Assembly: GCA_036873135.1 (NCBI GenBank)
Contig: JAPTYO010000023.1
Span: forward strand, 5,343,834 to 5,407,833
DNA length: 64,000 bases
From: Clarkia xantiana subsp. parviflora
Lineage: Eukaryota > Streptophyta > Magnoliopsida > Myrtales > Onagraceae
Reading direction: 5' to 3'
Both the position numbers and the translations under genes were made by a program. This document shows, one piece after another, positions 12,602 through 26,425 of the stretch. Numbering within the stretch: the first letter of the stretch is position 1; the number at the start of each line of letters is the position of its first letter. The notes under the pieces are model-generated. The model worked only from the letters and a program-made list of their open reading frames with translations, was not told the origin of the DNA and did no database searches.

Positions 12602-12937
12602 TATATATATCTCACCGAGCATGGTTAAAATGTATTATCTCACAAAAAATTAGAATTAGTATTAGTATAGATATAGATAAATTTGAATTTTAGTCGGTAA
12701 ATGTAATATAATAGTCGGAAAAAAATAAGGAATTTTAAAAAAAATATTACCACAAAATTTGAGACAATAGGGAATCGAACTTATGTTTGAGAAAATAGAC
12801 AATAGAAACTTTAATTTAATTCTCTTATATGTTTAGGTGACTTTCATTATTTCACGTCAGCTGATTCTTAAAAAAGTAAATAAGGAATAAGAAATAGGGA
12901 ATATGAAATATGAAGAGGTAATAAGGAATATCTATTA

Positions 12938-15769
12938 TCTACTATATTATATTAATTCGGTACCGGAAGCCCTCTGGCCGACACGTGGATAGTCCACGCA
13001 GACACATTTTCCTAATTTAGTTGGAGTTCTATAAATATAGATACAAAATATTGAGTGATTGAAAATTAAGAAGAATTTTTATCTCCTAATTTGGCCTCTA
13101 CGCAATTTAAAGAAACAAATTAATTAAAAGTTTCCTTTTAAATTTAAAATCTATACAGTTTGGTTCCGGAAGACCGTAGGCCGCCACGTAAGCATCATAA
13201 TTTTAGTTAACAAAACATATATTTAGCATCAACGTTATATAATTTGCATATAATAAAAGGCAATGTATAAACATATATTAAAATATATATTTATTAAATT
13301 TAGAGACAAACGAAACTTCCCTTTCAAAAATTTAAATTCGCTGCCACTATTCACTTCTATTTAGTTAATAAACAATTCAATGTAAACCATATATATAACA
13401 ATTCACGTAGAGAAAAAGTAAAATAAAATTTAAAAAAAAAAAAAAAAAAAACTAAGCAACCTTACCACATTATTAACCGTTTAAACCTAAAAACTTTCTT
13501 GGCAAAAAAAAAACCAAAAAGACTTTCAATTTTAAAAAAAAAACCTAAAAAACCTAAACCCACGTATATTTTGAATATATATATATATATATATGTATGT
13601 ATATATACACTTGCCACATTAACCTCTTATATAAATAAACCATAAAAAGTCTAAACTCTCACGTAGTCACGGACTCACGGTATCTCATTATATATTTAGA
13701 ATATATATATATATATATATACAATCAGTTAATTACCTACATATATAATTAAGTTCATTATATATCTAATATCTTGCCCGTTGCCACATTAATCTTTTAA
13801 ACCCTAAAAGGCCTATACCCACTATCAATAACGTGTGGGGAGCAGCGGAGGACATACAACTACATCAATCGGTATCTACGCGTACATGCATGCACACTGA
13901 TATATTTAGATGAAGCTAACTAACACGAAGAATGTGAGGGAAAGTGGGGATGTCAGGGTGGAGATGGAAGCGGCTAGGAGATGACGCACTTGGTCTCGAT
14001 CAGTGAGAGCTTGGACAAAGATTGCTTGCACCTTTTTATATTGGCCATAAAATCAAGTAAGCTCACCCTGTCGCTCCTTATTAAGATATATTCTTTTCAT
14101 ATTTTTTTTTTTTAATTCTTTGTATGTATTCTTATTGTTTGTTAATTAACTATGGATATTATGGATTGAATACGACAACATTGATCATGGCCAGAAAAAA
14201 AAAATACGACGACATTGTGTTTATGCCGGTATTGATAGAGCTCCCTTAATATGTATATTCATGAGGAGATTTTGAATTATTATAATAGTAACATTTATTT
14301 GTACATATTTGGTGGCTTCATTGGTTAAATTTTCATATATCAAATTTTATGATCTAATTTGCATGAACTATTTTGGAACAGGTATGCATAAAGAAGGTAC
14401 GCAATACGAGTTGCGCTGATGAGAGATTCCTTAGGCATGAAGAATACATTTTTAAGCAAATAATCAGATAATATCGATGATCTTTTTTATTATAAGTAAC
14501 ATTATAAATTTTAACTTTTTCTTAATCATGTTGGTTTATTTAGCTATGGAGCTCATGAATAAAAACATTATTAAACGACGTTTTAGAGAATTTGAAGATC
14601 ATAACGTAGATAGCTTAAGAGATCTGCGTAAGAGATAACAAGGTTAGTTTTTTTATCACACGTATATTATTTTTATTATTTTTCGAAATTCTCTCATTAC
14701 TCTATTAATAGTACATGTATTTAGTAAACAAAGTACGAGGTTTATATTCTGTGTTTGATTTCTACATTTAATAATTTTATTTATTATTTGGTCATCGATC
14801 TTGGGAAAATAATTTTTTTTCCCTTTTTTTTTGTTTAATTTTTGTAATATAGAGACAATGTGGAGAACTTTTAGAGACAAGTGGAATACAAGCCAGAAAG
14901 AGCAAAACTCTATCTGCTCAAAGGTATTAATATTTACTTTAATAAACTATATATATATATATACAATTATTTTTTATTATTTTTTTATTTTATTATACAT
15001 ATTTAAAATATTATACTAATTAATGTAAGTGCATATCAAGTACTATATAAAAAATCACTAAATTTTATATCGCAAGAAATATTATATAAATATAAATTAC
15101 AATTTTATATACTAATTAAATAAGAGTGGACATAATAAACCCTACCTATTACAATTGACAATGTGAACAAAAATTAGAAATAAATAAATTATATAAACCC
15201 TACCTATTACGTTCATTTGCTTTAAAGTCATAAAAGCCATATGAGTTATATGCCTAATTACGTAAGTACATTAATTAAAATTGATGTTTATGTTCTTTAA
15301 ATTGATCAAAGGTATAAACATACTATTTGGTGACCACATTCATCTTTTTGTTTGGATTTTACTGATTGAGTTGTCGAATCTAAGCAATATGGTTGTTTAT
15401 GTAGGATGAGCAGTAGAATCGACGTTAATGTGTTTTATGGAGATAATAAGAAGATTATCATATTGATGGTACATAGTTGAAATTATGCATATGTTTAATT
15501 GAGACTGAGTTGGAATTGGGTGTACGACTGATTTCCAAAATGATGCAGGTCGTGGGTGCCATCCGGTAATCGAGAAAACTGCGTGCTACCGTGAAGAATT
15601 GAAGCAAAACTCGGAGATTCTGTTTGCTCATTTTTTATTCTTGATAGGTACTTTACCTTTGATCATGGAAGAAAAATGTTAGAACATACTTTACTAAGAT
15701 AACTTAATTTTTTTAATTTAATTTTGATTTGGAATTTTCTCCCGCGCGGTGCGCGGGGTTAGTGGCTAG
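12938..15769 (+). mobile_element. Helitron (inner), inserted in another Helitron's 5' end
   Basis: A 2,832-bp element opens TCTACTATATTATATTAATT at 12938 and ends with hairpin CCCGCGCGGTGCGCGGGG (15741-15758) and GGCTAG at 15769. It is bordered by A (12937) and T (15770), the standard Helitron target. No Rep/helicase ORF is present. Inside are short exon-like, less AT-rich islands near 13830-14045, 14550-14640, 14855-14925 and 15545-15645. They are bordered by intron-like sequence and may be captured gene pieces, but I could not assign them to a family. Confidence 0.7.
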
Positions 15770-18201
15770 TATTATATTAATTCGGCATCAGAAGCCCTCT
15801 GACTGACACGGGGACAATTTGTCCAGTCAGCGTTGCCTAATTTAATCGGAATTAAATAGGGGTTCTCTAAATTTAGATACATAATATTGATTGATTCAAA
15901 TTTAAGAAGTTTTTTATATCCTGTTTTGGTCTCTACACAATTTAAAGAAACAAATTAATTAAAAGTTTCTATTTAAATTCATTATCTATACAGTTTGGCT
16001 CCGGAAGACCATAGGCCGCCACGTTAGCAATTTAAAAATTAAAAAATTCAATGCTAATTAGGAATAATTTATTCACTAAGGAAACTTATATATGTAATAA
16101 ATAAATAATAAACCCTAATATCATATCACGGCCAAATCTTAAATTATGGAAAAATGACGTAATTAAATAACTTCTCAAGTAACGGCAAACAATTATATAT
16201 ATACCATATAAAATTATGTGGTATTGTGTGTATATTATGTTCAAATAACCGCTCTAAAAAACTCCAACTAAATAACAACCCATAACACCATTCAATTAAA
16301 AAAAATACTAAATATTAATTTGGTTTAAGGTTTTATACACTAATATAAAAATCTTAACCTACATAGCTATAAATTATATATAAAAATATATTTTACTATA
16401 AATGATAATCACCCTAAAAAAACCAATTATAAACATTTCATTCTAGGCAACGGTTAGTTAAAATATTATTATTATTTCTGTTTTAGGGTTTAATAAATAT
16501 AAAAATATATTTTATCATAATTTTTTAATTGTGCAAAGTACATATGTCACGTTGAGCTCCAATTTATTTATGCCACTAATTGTAAAATAGATAACAAAAA
16601 TATTACGAGCTAAATTTAGAACTAATTTTAGTTAAATTTAAATACTTAGGTAAGCAACATATATAGAATATTAAATAATAGAAGAAATCTTATTATATAT
16701 ATATATATACATATGTAGATTATGTATAAAAAATATGCATAAACTATATTTTCATAAACCCTAATATTTATAAATTCTTATAGCATCCACTATTATTTAT
16801 CATTTTTCTAACATTCTATTAGATGAAATTTAGTCGTGTTGTACGCGGCTCATAGTTTCACACTACTTGGTCCTATTCGCCATGATTCGTACATCACATC
16901 GACACCAACCATGAAGCGTCGAAGAAAACTATAAATCGAGCACGAGAAATAGATTGTGAAGTGTCGGGATCCAGCACTCATATTCAGACCAATACGTGCG
17001 AGATTAGACTCGAGGGCGACGACATAACAATTCTCTTCCATTTAAATAATATATTTGACGTGTCTGCCTTGCCATCGAAAGGGGAGCGTTGTGCACCGGA
17101 GTGTCTCGCATCACCTTCAACAACCAAGAAGATTTCATCACCGACTAACTTAACGTCACAAATGTTTCTCTTCTTCATTCTTATAAGTGTTTTAAGTTTC
17201 TTCTTAATTAATTGGTCGATGATGGTTATATATAATTGTTTGTAGAATGGAGTTCGGGTGCTAATTAATGTTGGACACGTACGACTTCAGTGGCGACGCA
17301 TCTCTATATACCTTTCTTTTGGATGGATTTTTTTCGTAAGTATTATTTCCTTTATCTACTACCTATATAAAAAGTTTGGGGTGTCCTCACACTCAAACAA
17401 CACCACTTTTAGGTAACCTTTCGGGCTCCTCTCAAAAGACTTCTACTAGGCATCGGTTCGGCCAACATCTACAGTGGACAACACAAACAGCCGCCTTTAG
17501 AAAATTGATGTCCATTGATTGGAGGCAACGTCCTCTCTCTCATTCACGTGCCTATCTTCTTCTTCCTTTGGAAAATAACTTGCATACCCTTCATACAAAT
17601 CCGATCCCTCACATGAACGGGACTATCGTACCATGCATGCCCTATGCCCCCTTTGATTTCAACGGACACGCCCGCCACAATCGATTGGCCTTCTTCTACA
17701 AAAACTTGAATTCCCAATCACATATACGATAGATTCCTCTAAATCTCATTTTTCTACACTTTCAATGTACTTGCGCTTCTTCTGCTGCTACTCGCCTTTT
17801 CTTTCGGTTCACTCATGAAAACAAAAATGTGGTGACTCCGGCTAAGCAAAAAAGGTCTAATTATTCCGTTAAATCTATATTTTTATTATGACTGATATTT
17901 CTAATTATTCGTTGCGTACTCAATTTTCTTCTACTGCATCTTGGCTTTTCATTGGACTAGCTTGCCTTGAATTAATGTGTGCCTGTCTGCCTTCAAGGTA
18001 GTTTAGTTTTGAATATATTATCCATTTGTAGTTGTACATCTGTCTATAAAATGTGCATAATTGGTAAAAAGGTGTGATTTATATAGTTGTGGTGATCAAT
18101 GGCGTGATGTGCTGGGTTTAAAGAAGTGAAATGCCCACCAGCTTTCTTGGCCAATTAATAGTCCTTAGTTCTTGGGTTCTCTTCTTACTTAGAGTACATT
18201 T
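15770..18201 (+). other. Outer Helitron body, unassigned content
   Basis: This begins with the remainder of the outer Helitron 5' end and is AT-rich to about 16800. Two GC-richer, exon-like stretches follow, about 16840-17180 and 17265-17760, with open frames of up to 118 codons. I do not recognise either product, and they may be captured gene fragments. Nothing else is recognisable before the Copia element. Confidence 0.4.
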
Positions 18202-18957
18202 TGTTGGAAATTATAGAGGGTAAATATGCAAATTTATAAAGTCCATGGACCAAAATGCAACTAATCAAATCTCGGTTACTTACAAGTAATTCCTCCAATT
18301 AACATGCAAGATATAGGCAACACCGAAATTGTATGTATACTTCGACACGAAAACGAATACGTATTTTTATACTGAGGCCCGTGCTAATCACAGTCTCCTT
18401 AAGGCAATTTCGCCCCTCCCCACCCTCGGGTTATGCAAAGGGGTTTATACAAGGGGCGATCACCTCCCAGGATTCAACAGTGTCATCGAATCGTGTTATG
18501 CATGCAACACGCTCGACCGAACCGAACCCAATACCTGAACTCAAACAAAGAACAGAAATGCCGACGACAACGGCTAAAAACAACTAGAAAGGTTGAACAC
18601 GACATAAGTCAAAATCAACCTAAGAAGAACTCTGCAATTCGTCAACACGAAGAACAGAGGAGGAGAAAAATAACTTGGATTCCAAAAATATGGATTCCGA
18701 AAATATTGGATACTCAACCAAAAGGAAGAGATCTCATTTTCTTCTTATGTAAAAATGTGAAGAGGAAACTCATTTATATAGGAGATGAGAAGGGGGGAGG
18801 AGAGCAATCTTTTCGATGTGGTACAAATTCATTTAACAAATTCCATTCACAAAGAAATGGGCTAAACTAAGCATTGGGCTTCAAACAAAAAAGTTGGGCT
18901 CTAAACAAAATAGTTTATTAAACAAAAGTTAATAAGAATTGGCCCATTTTTCCAACA
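18202..18957 (-). repeat. 3' LTR of the Copia element
   Basis: 756 bp, TG…CA ends, near-identical to the copy at 23817-24572. It contains several open frames (up to 145 codons) that are present in both LTRs and have no recognisable family; I regard them as non-coding. Confidence 0.92.
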
Positions 18958-20369
18958 ATCCCCCACATGAATGGAAATTGAAATCTAGACACGAAATTTG
19001 AGTTCAACGGTCAATACCTGCAAAGGATAGGTAGGGGTGACCCCTTTGAACCTATCCCTTGTGAGATCATGCCTTCTCTACTGACTGATCGGTAGACGCG
19101 ATGTCCTTGAACCGACTGTCGTTGGTGTAGATGATGACATAAACCACACAGGTACCTTCCTAGTATAGTTCGGTTCACGCCCTGTGATCCCTAGGCCCTG
19201 GATCACTAGCCTGGTTCTGCAAGCGTTTCTAAGAATTGCGCCCTCAACAATCCCTTTCGAAGCGGCCCCACTTCTCACTCGCATAGGTGATTCTATGTCT
19301 CAAGAGCATCTTCACGACTCTGAGTTCTCCTTACGAATCATTAAAAGCTTTGTGTGAAAATGACCTTGATTAAGTAATTTCCAATTACTGTTATAAGATC
19401 AACACCAGCAAAAGCTTAACCTCTTCTCCATCACTGTTTGCATCATAGGAATGGGCTTTGGGGTTTGACCCCCACAGTGACAACACTCACTCTTGTGATT
19501 AGGTTGTCCCATTGAACCAAGTTCTTGGGATCTCCAGTCATCATGGTTGGGTTTTTCCTTCTCAAGAGTGTTTCCTCCACGGGCTTTAGCCCCATTCCTT
19601 TTCGACGCTTGGCCAAATAACTCTCTGTTTAACCCTTTCGGGTTGCGGATCCGCTATTTATCTGCCTACTTTACGATATCAGGCACAATAAATATATTTG
19701 AGAGCAACTGTCTAATGGAATTATGACGTATATGTCTAAACATTCCATTATGCAGGTTATACTGTGTTATACAGATTGATCGTCGCAACGTTGCATCAAT
19801 GTTCTCAATCCAACAAAGTCCTCAGACTATCATTTCCTGCAGGAATAATTTTGTTAATCCAACATCTAAATTTAGATTGATTCTTTTGTGGACAACAGCT
19901 TCGCAAAGTGTCCCATTTCCCAACCTTTAACAAAGGTTTTCATGCCAAATGGGGGGTGCACCACTTATTTCTACTTTAACCTTGTCTCTTAAAGAAAATC
20001 TTCAACATTTCATTAGATTGGATTTAATTTGGATTAAACCAAAACAAACTCATCAATCTTTGCACTAACACAGGTTTGGCCAATTAGTAAAATCCCCGAG
20101 AAAATGACATAGCCATTCTGCATCTTTGGCACATTTCTCCAGTACAATAACTCAGACTTGATCGTCGATCTGGCTATGACTGTTTGTTTTGAGGATTTTC
20201 TACGACACTATTGCACCTCGTAAGGTGAATACGTAACCACTTATGCTCAATGTGGTAGTGTCTAATCGGATATCCATTTTGCATCACTATAACATTCTAT
20301 CACATAAGGATATCTCTTTGTCTAGACCATGATTACGAATAAGTCTCAGATATCTAAGTACCCTGATTA

Positions 20370-21290
20370 CCTCGTTCTAGTGGTCAACACTGGGGTTACT
20401 CGTATATCGACTCAATACACTTACAACGTGAGCGATATCTGGTCTAGTGCATGACATTAAGTACATGACACTTCCAATAATTTGAGCGTACTCAATTTGG
20501 GTAAAACATTCTCCCTTGTTCTTTGAAAAATACTTACTCAAATCTATTAGAGTAGTGACCTTGTTCTTGTCATCTTTGTTGAATTTATCCAAAATCTTGT
20601 CAATATATGAGTTTGACTTAAAATGAGACTTTCCGATGATCTACTGAGTTTTAATCCAAAGATCACATCGGCAAGATTCATGTCTTTCATGTCAATACTC
20701 AAATTCAACATAGGTCCAGTGGACCGGACCACCTCATCGTTATTTCCAACGATTAGTATGTCATCAACGTAAAACGTTTTTCATACTTATTTATTTTGAA
20801 ACATTTCTCCAATAAAACGCTGTCAAATTTATAAAGCCATTATTTAGGCATCTGCCTAAGACTATTAATAGATTTGACAAGCTTACAGACTTTCTTTTCC
20901 TGCTCTCGCGCAGAGAAACCCTCAGGTTGTTCCATGTAGATTTCTTCCTCTAAATATCCATGTATGAAAGTTGTTTTCACATCCATTTGATGTACTTCTA
21001 TAATTTGCAAGGCTGCAATCGCAAGCACCATCCTTATGAATGTGATTCTACTTACTGGAGAATATGTATCAAAATAATTCCACCATTCCTTTTGTCTATA
21101 ATCTTTTATGACAAGTCGGGCTTTGTAATTATCAATTGATCCATCTTATTTCATTTTACATTTGAATATCCACTTGTAGCCTAACGGTTTGTCTCCGGGC
21201 GGAAGATCCACCAGCTCCCAAGTGCGGTTTTGCAAGATGGACTCAATTTCACTATTGATTGCCTCTTTTCATAGAGGTCTCTCAGAAGAG
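20370..21290 (-). pseudogene. Copia reverse transcriptase remnant
   Basis: Minus-strand frames read, from right to left, a block with LVDLPPGDKPLGYKW (about 21180-21220), then VHQMDVKTTFIHGYLEEEIYMEQPEGF (about 20930-21010, the Copia RT signature region), and then IGSVMYLMSCTRPDIAHVVSVLSRY (about 20400-20490). The pieces lie in different frames, with stops between them. The YVDD-type active-site region near 20750-20780 reads as VDDILI only after frame changes. The gene is inactive. Fragments of the integrase and gag portions to the right (21300-23800) are too decayed to place. Confidence 0.85.
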
Positions 21291-23816
21291 TTTACGTCTT
21301 CGTGGTAAGTCTAAGGTTCGGCTTCAAGCATATAGGTCAAAAAACTGGACCATAGGATTTTCAATCCTCGCCCTTTTACTCATCATGGGCTCGACCTCAA
21401 CATGCCATCCATGTTCTCGGTCTTGACTATTTTTCCTCTATAGTCTCATATGCTTGCCTCTCCTCTAGACTTAGCCAAAAATACATTTTCCAAAGAAATA
21501 TGCATTTATTGATTACATTAACGTATCTTTGTGTTTATTTGACACTTTCGACTCAAATCGATACACGTTACTATTCTGAGCAAACCCTATGAAAATGCAA
21601 TCAACGGTTTAGGGAATGTATGCGTCTTTTCCGTAGAGGTATCATAATTTTTAGCAAGACACCCCCCACATTCGAAGGCACAAATCAAACATAGTTTTAT
21701 CTTCCTTCTTATGGGGTACCTTATTCAAAAGGTAATTGCTAGTTAAAATAGCTACCCCGTCATAACCCTAAAACAAACATGGTCTCAACCATACTATTTT
21801 AATTTCTACCAGAAAAATGTAATGTGTTAACACACGAGTTGGGTATGAAGTTATTACTAATTCTCAACCACATCATCATTGATCCTCGGATCATCCTTTT
21901 ATCATTGTAGATCCTCAGACCATTAACACATCACCATTTTTTTTTTCCAGACCGTTGCGTTTCTCAAACGGTATGATCCTCAGACCAATAAAAGGCCTCG
22001 ACTGTTGCACCGCAAGTGCCAAAACAACATTTTCATATTTTTATCTAATGCACACTAAGCCAAAACCTTGACCGTCGACAACGTTATTAATACTAATTAG
22101 TTCAAAATACATATTAAAACGTTGCCCTGTTGGATCGAACCCGCAACCCAACTCCATCGGGGTTTTATGCGGTGTGCAATGACTTCACCGATTAAATCGT
22201 GTTTAAGTCAACATTCTCTAAACAGAGAATAATCGTTGCCGCATTTCTCATTGCGAAAACAATTAATAGTTGAAACTCAAGTTTTTGTTTGTAAACCATG
22301 ATTTTGTTATTGTTTCATATTTTCCTTCATCAAGTATACATAGCAATATTAAGTACTATCATCTACTAGCGTAATGAAGTACTTATTTTCCGCCTCGCGT
22401 TTGGACATATATTAGGTCGCAAACATCGCTATGTATTTAGACCAAGAAGTTCGGTAATCCTTTCGACCGAATAAGTTTCGCTTCAACGCAAACTTCTCAT
22501 TTAAGTTCTTGATCTATTTTGATTTTAGGAATATGAACCATGTTAGATAACCTCTGCAAGGTATCGTAATTAACATGTTCTAAATTATTGTGCCACAAAT
22601 TTAGCACAAGAAGGAACATTCTTATCTCATGTTCACTATAGGCACTACGCCCAATGCAAAAACATTTTTATTCATGTTTACTTCAGGCACTACGGCCATT
22701 ACACTTAAAGTAATTCAACTTCATCCAATCAAAATTTTCGTCTATCTGTATTTAACGTACGGTTCTTTTGACGATTTCGAGTGCTCCCAATAGAGACGCT
22801 TCCTCCTCATTTTTTTTTTTTTTTTAGAATTGTCAAAAAGAATTCCATCTTTTGACTTCAACTTTTTGAAGTAAGTCTCGGCGACTTTCCCTGCATTATA
22901 GACGGCGGCCTAAACGAGTGTCCAACCTCGGTAATCAAGGCGTCGGTATATGGGATAGCATCACTCGCTAGAATAATAACATTTATAGACCACATCGAGA
23001 AGATCGTGGTCTTTCCCAATTTTAGAGTTATCCGCCAAGTGTTAGCTACATTCTCATTGAGGAGCGTTCAAACATTGGACCTATGACCAACCCCTTGGGA
23101 TAATTAATCCGTAACATCAAATTCGGATTACTAAAATTCAAATAAAGATTTGAATTTCTGATTTCAGTAACTAAGTTTAATCACTTCAGTTACAAAAATC
23201 AATTTTTTTTTTCTTTTCCGTTGGACAGAAAATAAACTTGGCACAGCTAATTTTGGTTTTAACAAAACCAGACCCACACGGGGCTTACTCCCGTATACAA
23301 ACGTCACGAGGTACATACGTGCCAAAGTTCAGGAGTGTGCAATTGAAAACTTCCATAACACTTGTCATACACACTCAATCGGCTTTCACCGATTTTTTTT
23401 TTTTTTTTTAAATCACATTTTCAACAATGGATTCAACGACCCCATAGGCCTCAACGGCTAAATTGGGTCAAGTCACCAAAGCCTCCTTAGCAAACATATC
23501 AATTCCGGATGCCTTAATAGGTTTAACAACCTTGACCATCTCGATTTTTCATAGTAGTCTCAACGACTTAGCGACCTCAACGGGTCCTAATAGTCTCAAC
23601 GGCTTTTGACGACTTTACCAGTCTCGATGACCTAAATGGCCTTAGCGATTTTATCAGTCGCATGTGCTCTCGAGCATGTTCACATTTTCAACATCATTGT
23701 TCGACAATATTTGTGAACTTTTAGAGAATAATTTTCTCCAAAAAAAAAAAAAATTGAATCTCAAAATTCAATTAAGCATCCTCTCATAAAACCAACAAAT
23801 AAAATTGCCTTAAGAT

Positions 23817-24572
23817 TGTTGGAAATTATAGAGGGTAAATATGCAAATTTATAAAGTCCATGGACCAAAATGCAACTAATCAAATCTCGGTTACTTACAA
23901 GTAATTCCTCCAATTAACATGCAAGATATAGGCAACACCGAAATTGTACGTATACTTCGACACGAAAACGAATACGTATTTTTATACTGAGGCCCGTGCT
24001 AATCACAGTCTCCTTAAGGCAATTTCGCCCCTCCCCACCCTCGGGTTATGCAAAGGGGTTTATACAAGGGGCGATCACCTCCCAGGATTCAACAGTGTCA
24101 TCGAATCGTGTTATGCATGCAACACGCTCGACCGAACCGAACCCAATACCTGAACTCAAACAAAGAACAGAAATGCCGACGACAACGGCTAAAAACAACT
24201 AGAAAGGTTGAACACGACATAAGTCAAAATCAACCTAAGAAGAACTCTGCAATTCGTCAACACGAAGAACAGAGGAGGAGAAAAATAACTTGGATTCCAA
24301 AAATATGGATTCCGAAAATATTGGATACTCAACCAAAAGGAAGAGATCTCATTTTCTTCTTATGTAAAAATGTGAAGAGGAAACTCATTTATATAGGAGA
24401 TGAGAAGGGGGGAGGAGAGCAATCTTTTCGATGTGGTACAAATTCATTTAACAAATTCTATTCACAAAGAAATGGGCTAAACTAAGCATTGGGCTTCAAA
24501 CAAAAAAGTTGGGCTCTAAACAAAATAGTTTATTAAACAAAAGTTAATAAGAATTGGCCCATTTTTCCAACA
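23817..24572 (-). repeat. 5' LTR of the Copia element
   Basis: 756 bp, the promoter-bearing LTR for a minus-strand element. It differs from the other LTR by two visible substitutions. Confidence 0.92.
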
Positions 24573-24610
24573 CATTTGTTCCTGCTAATTGCTATGCATG
24601 GTTAGGTTGT

Positions 24611-25322
24611 GAGTTTTTGACCGATATAAGCCTTCATGGACAACCAAATACAAATATAGACCGATTAAAAAACTAATTACCAATCTAAGTCAAACCGAGA
24701 TTTCACATCTCGGTTTGGAATTTTTTCATCCAAACCGAGATGTGAAATCTCGGTTTGGAAGTGAGTTGCCAACCGGTCTAAGTGACCGGTTGGCCAGTTG
24801 CCAACCGGTCACTTAGACCGGTCACTAAAGCAGTCGGTCCAAATAAATAAAGCAGTCGGTCCAAAAAAAAAAAAAAATAAAAAAATAAAGCTGTCGGCAT
24901 GCACAGCGACCTGTCGCTGTCGGCATGCACAGTGCATGCCGACAGTGACCGGTCACTGTTGGCATGCACATGCATGCCTACAGTGACCGGTCACTGTAGG
25001 CATGCACTGTGCATGCCTACATTGACCGGTCACTGTAGGCATGCATGTGCATGCCTACAGTGACCGGTTGGCAACTGGCCAACCGGTCACTTTAGACCGG
25101 TTGGCCAGTGACCGGTCTAAGTGACCGGTTGGCAACTGGCCAACCGGTCACTTAGACCGGTTGGCAACTCACTTCCAAACCGAGATTTCACATCTCGGTT
25201 TGGATGAAAAAATTCCAAACCGAGATGTGAAATCTCGGTTTGACTTAGATTGGTAATTAGTTTTTTAATCGGTCTATATTTGTATTTGGTTGTCCATGAA
25301 GGCTTATATCGGTCAAAAACTC
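24611..25322. mobile_element. Foldback MULE-type element, 712 bp
   Basis: The segment runs GAGTTTTTGACCGATATAAG … and closes with its reverse complement. The arms stay complementary into a centre of repeated ACCGGTCACTG / GGCATGCA palindromes. A perfect 10-bp direct repeat, GTTAGGTTGT, flanks it (24601-24610 and 25323-25332). The duplication length fits MULE-type transposition. No transposase is encoded. It inserted next to, and not inside, the Copia element. Confidence 0.88.
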
Positions 25323-25332
25323 GTTAGGTTGT

Positions 25333-26393
25333 ACCGTGTTCAACCAATTAGTGATGAGGATATTATCAATTCTCTCCGGAGTTGTTCAACCCTGCTTTAT
25401 AAGTTGTACAATTCTCACTTTATTGGACATTAGATATTTCATTTTCATTCTTAATAGTTGAAAGTAATTTGTTGTCTTAGTGTACTAATTGGTTGTTCGT
25501 CTGGCTTTCATGTATTTAGTATTCTACATTGCAAAATTTTGCTTATCATCACTAAAGTATCACATAGAAACATTAATTTCAAGATTACGACCCCACAAAT
25601 TGATTTTCCTGTAAAATATTGTAATTAATCTTCCCAAAAAAGCACTTGCATAGTCCAAATGGTCTACTGTCATGTGTAGTGAAGACTTATGAGGTTGGTA
25701 TACATGAATAGAAATTAAGATAAACTTCAATGAATATGGATGAATTAAAGATATAGTTATAGTAGGTGAAATCGAATGTTGTCCCCCCCCCTTTTTCTAT
25801 TGGATGAATTCGGATTCAAGAAACACTGGGACTAGGTGTATCGATATAATTATTGATATTGGTATGCCCATTGTCTATGTGTAACACATTATAGTAGGGT
25901 TTTGACTGAGATTGATTAAGGCTCCAATTCATGTCATGCGTTGGTTCAGTGAACATATTTCGTGCCGAATTTCAACTTTTTATATATGAATGTTATATTT
26001 GCATGTGTAGCCCCGCGTAAGTTTTCTTTATATTTGCCTTCTTTGACAAACTATTGTTTTTTTATGTTTGCTTTTTCCATTTTTGTCATTTAAATAGATT
26101 TTTTTTGGTAAAACAACACAAATAGCCCAAATGAATGAAACATTGTCATGTTAGACTTTTTCATATTTATTTTGTATGGAAGATTTAGGCTGTCATATAT
26201 TCGATCAATGTAATGTAATTAGACTTTTTCATACATCTATAGTATCTTTTCTTTTATCTATATAGTATCGTGTTCCATTTTATATTTATATTTGTCTTTA
26301 TTTAAAATTCATTATATTTTACTATTTTCTTATATTATCCGAAATTTATATGTTTATAATGTTTTTAAAAGCCAAGTATGAAAAGATATGACT
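25333..26393. other. Outer Helitron body, no gene seen
   Basis: AT-rich sequence with no supported ORF or RNA. A run of nine C at about 25782 is the only oddity. Confidence 0.4.
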
Positions 26394-26425
26394 GATGCGC
26401 GTGCAACGCATACGCCAATCCCTAG
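26394..26425 (+). mobile_element. Possible Helitron 3' terminus
   Basis: TGCGCGTGCAACGCA can form a short hairpin and is followed by CCTAG and T at 26422-26426. The hairpin sequence differs from the main family here, so this would be another Helitron family. No 5' end is assigned. Confidence 0.4.

Larger units (their letters stand above)
18202..24572 (-). mobile_element. Complete Copia LTR retrotransposon
   Basis: The two 756-bp LTRs at 18202-18957 and 23817-24572 both run from TGTTGGAAATTATAG to CCCATTTTTCCAACA. They are flanked by a perfect 5-bp duplication, CATTT (18197-18201 and 24573-24577). Coding remnants are on the minus strand, so the right LTR is the 5' one. A polypurine tract (minus strand TGTGGGGGAT) sits next to the left LTR, as expected for that orientation. 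Comparing the LTRs by eye shows only two differences (near 18333/23948 and 18842/24457). The 4.86-kb interior is heavily decayed. Confidence 0.93.

Noticed and set aside
18433..18870. A 145-codon frame, repeated at 24048-24485
   Set aside because: It is inside the Copia LTRs, so the two copies are LTR duplicates, and no protein family is recognised.
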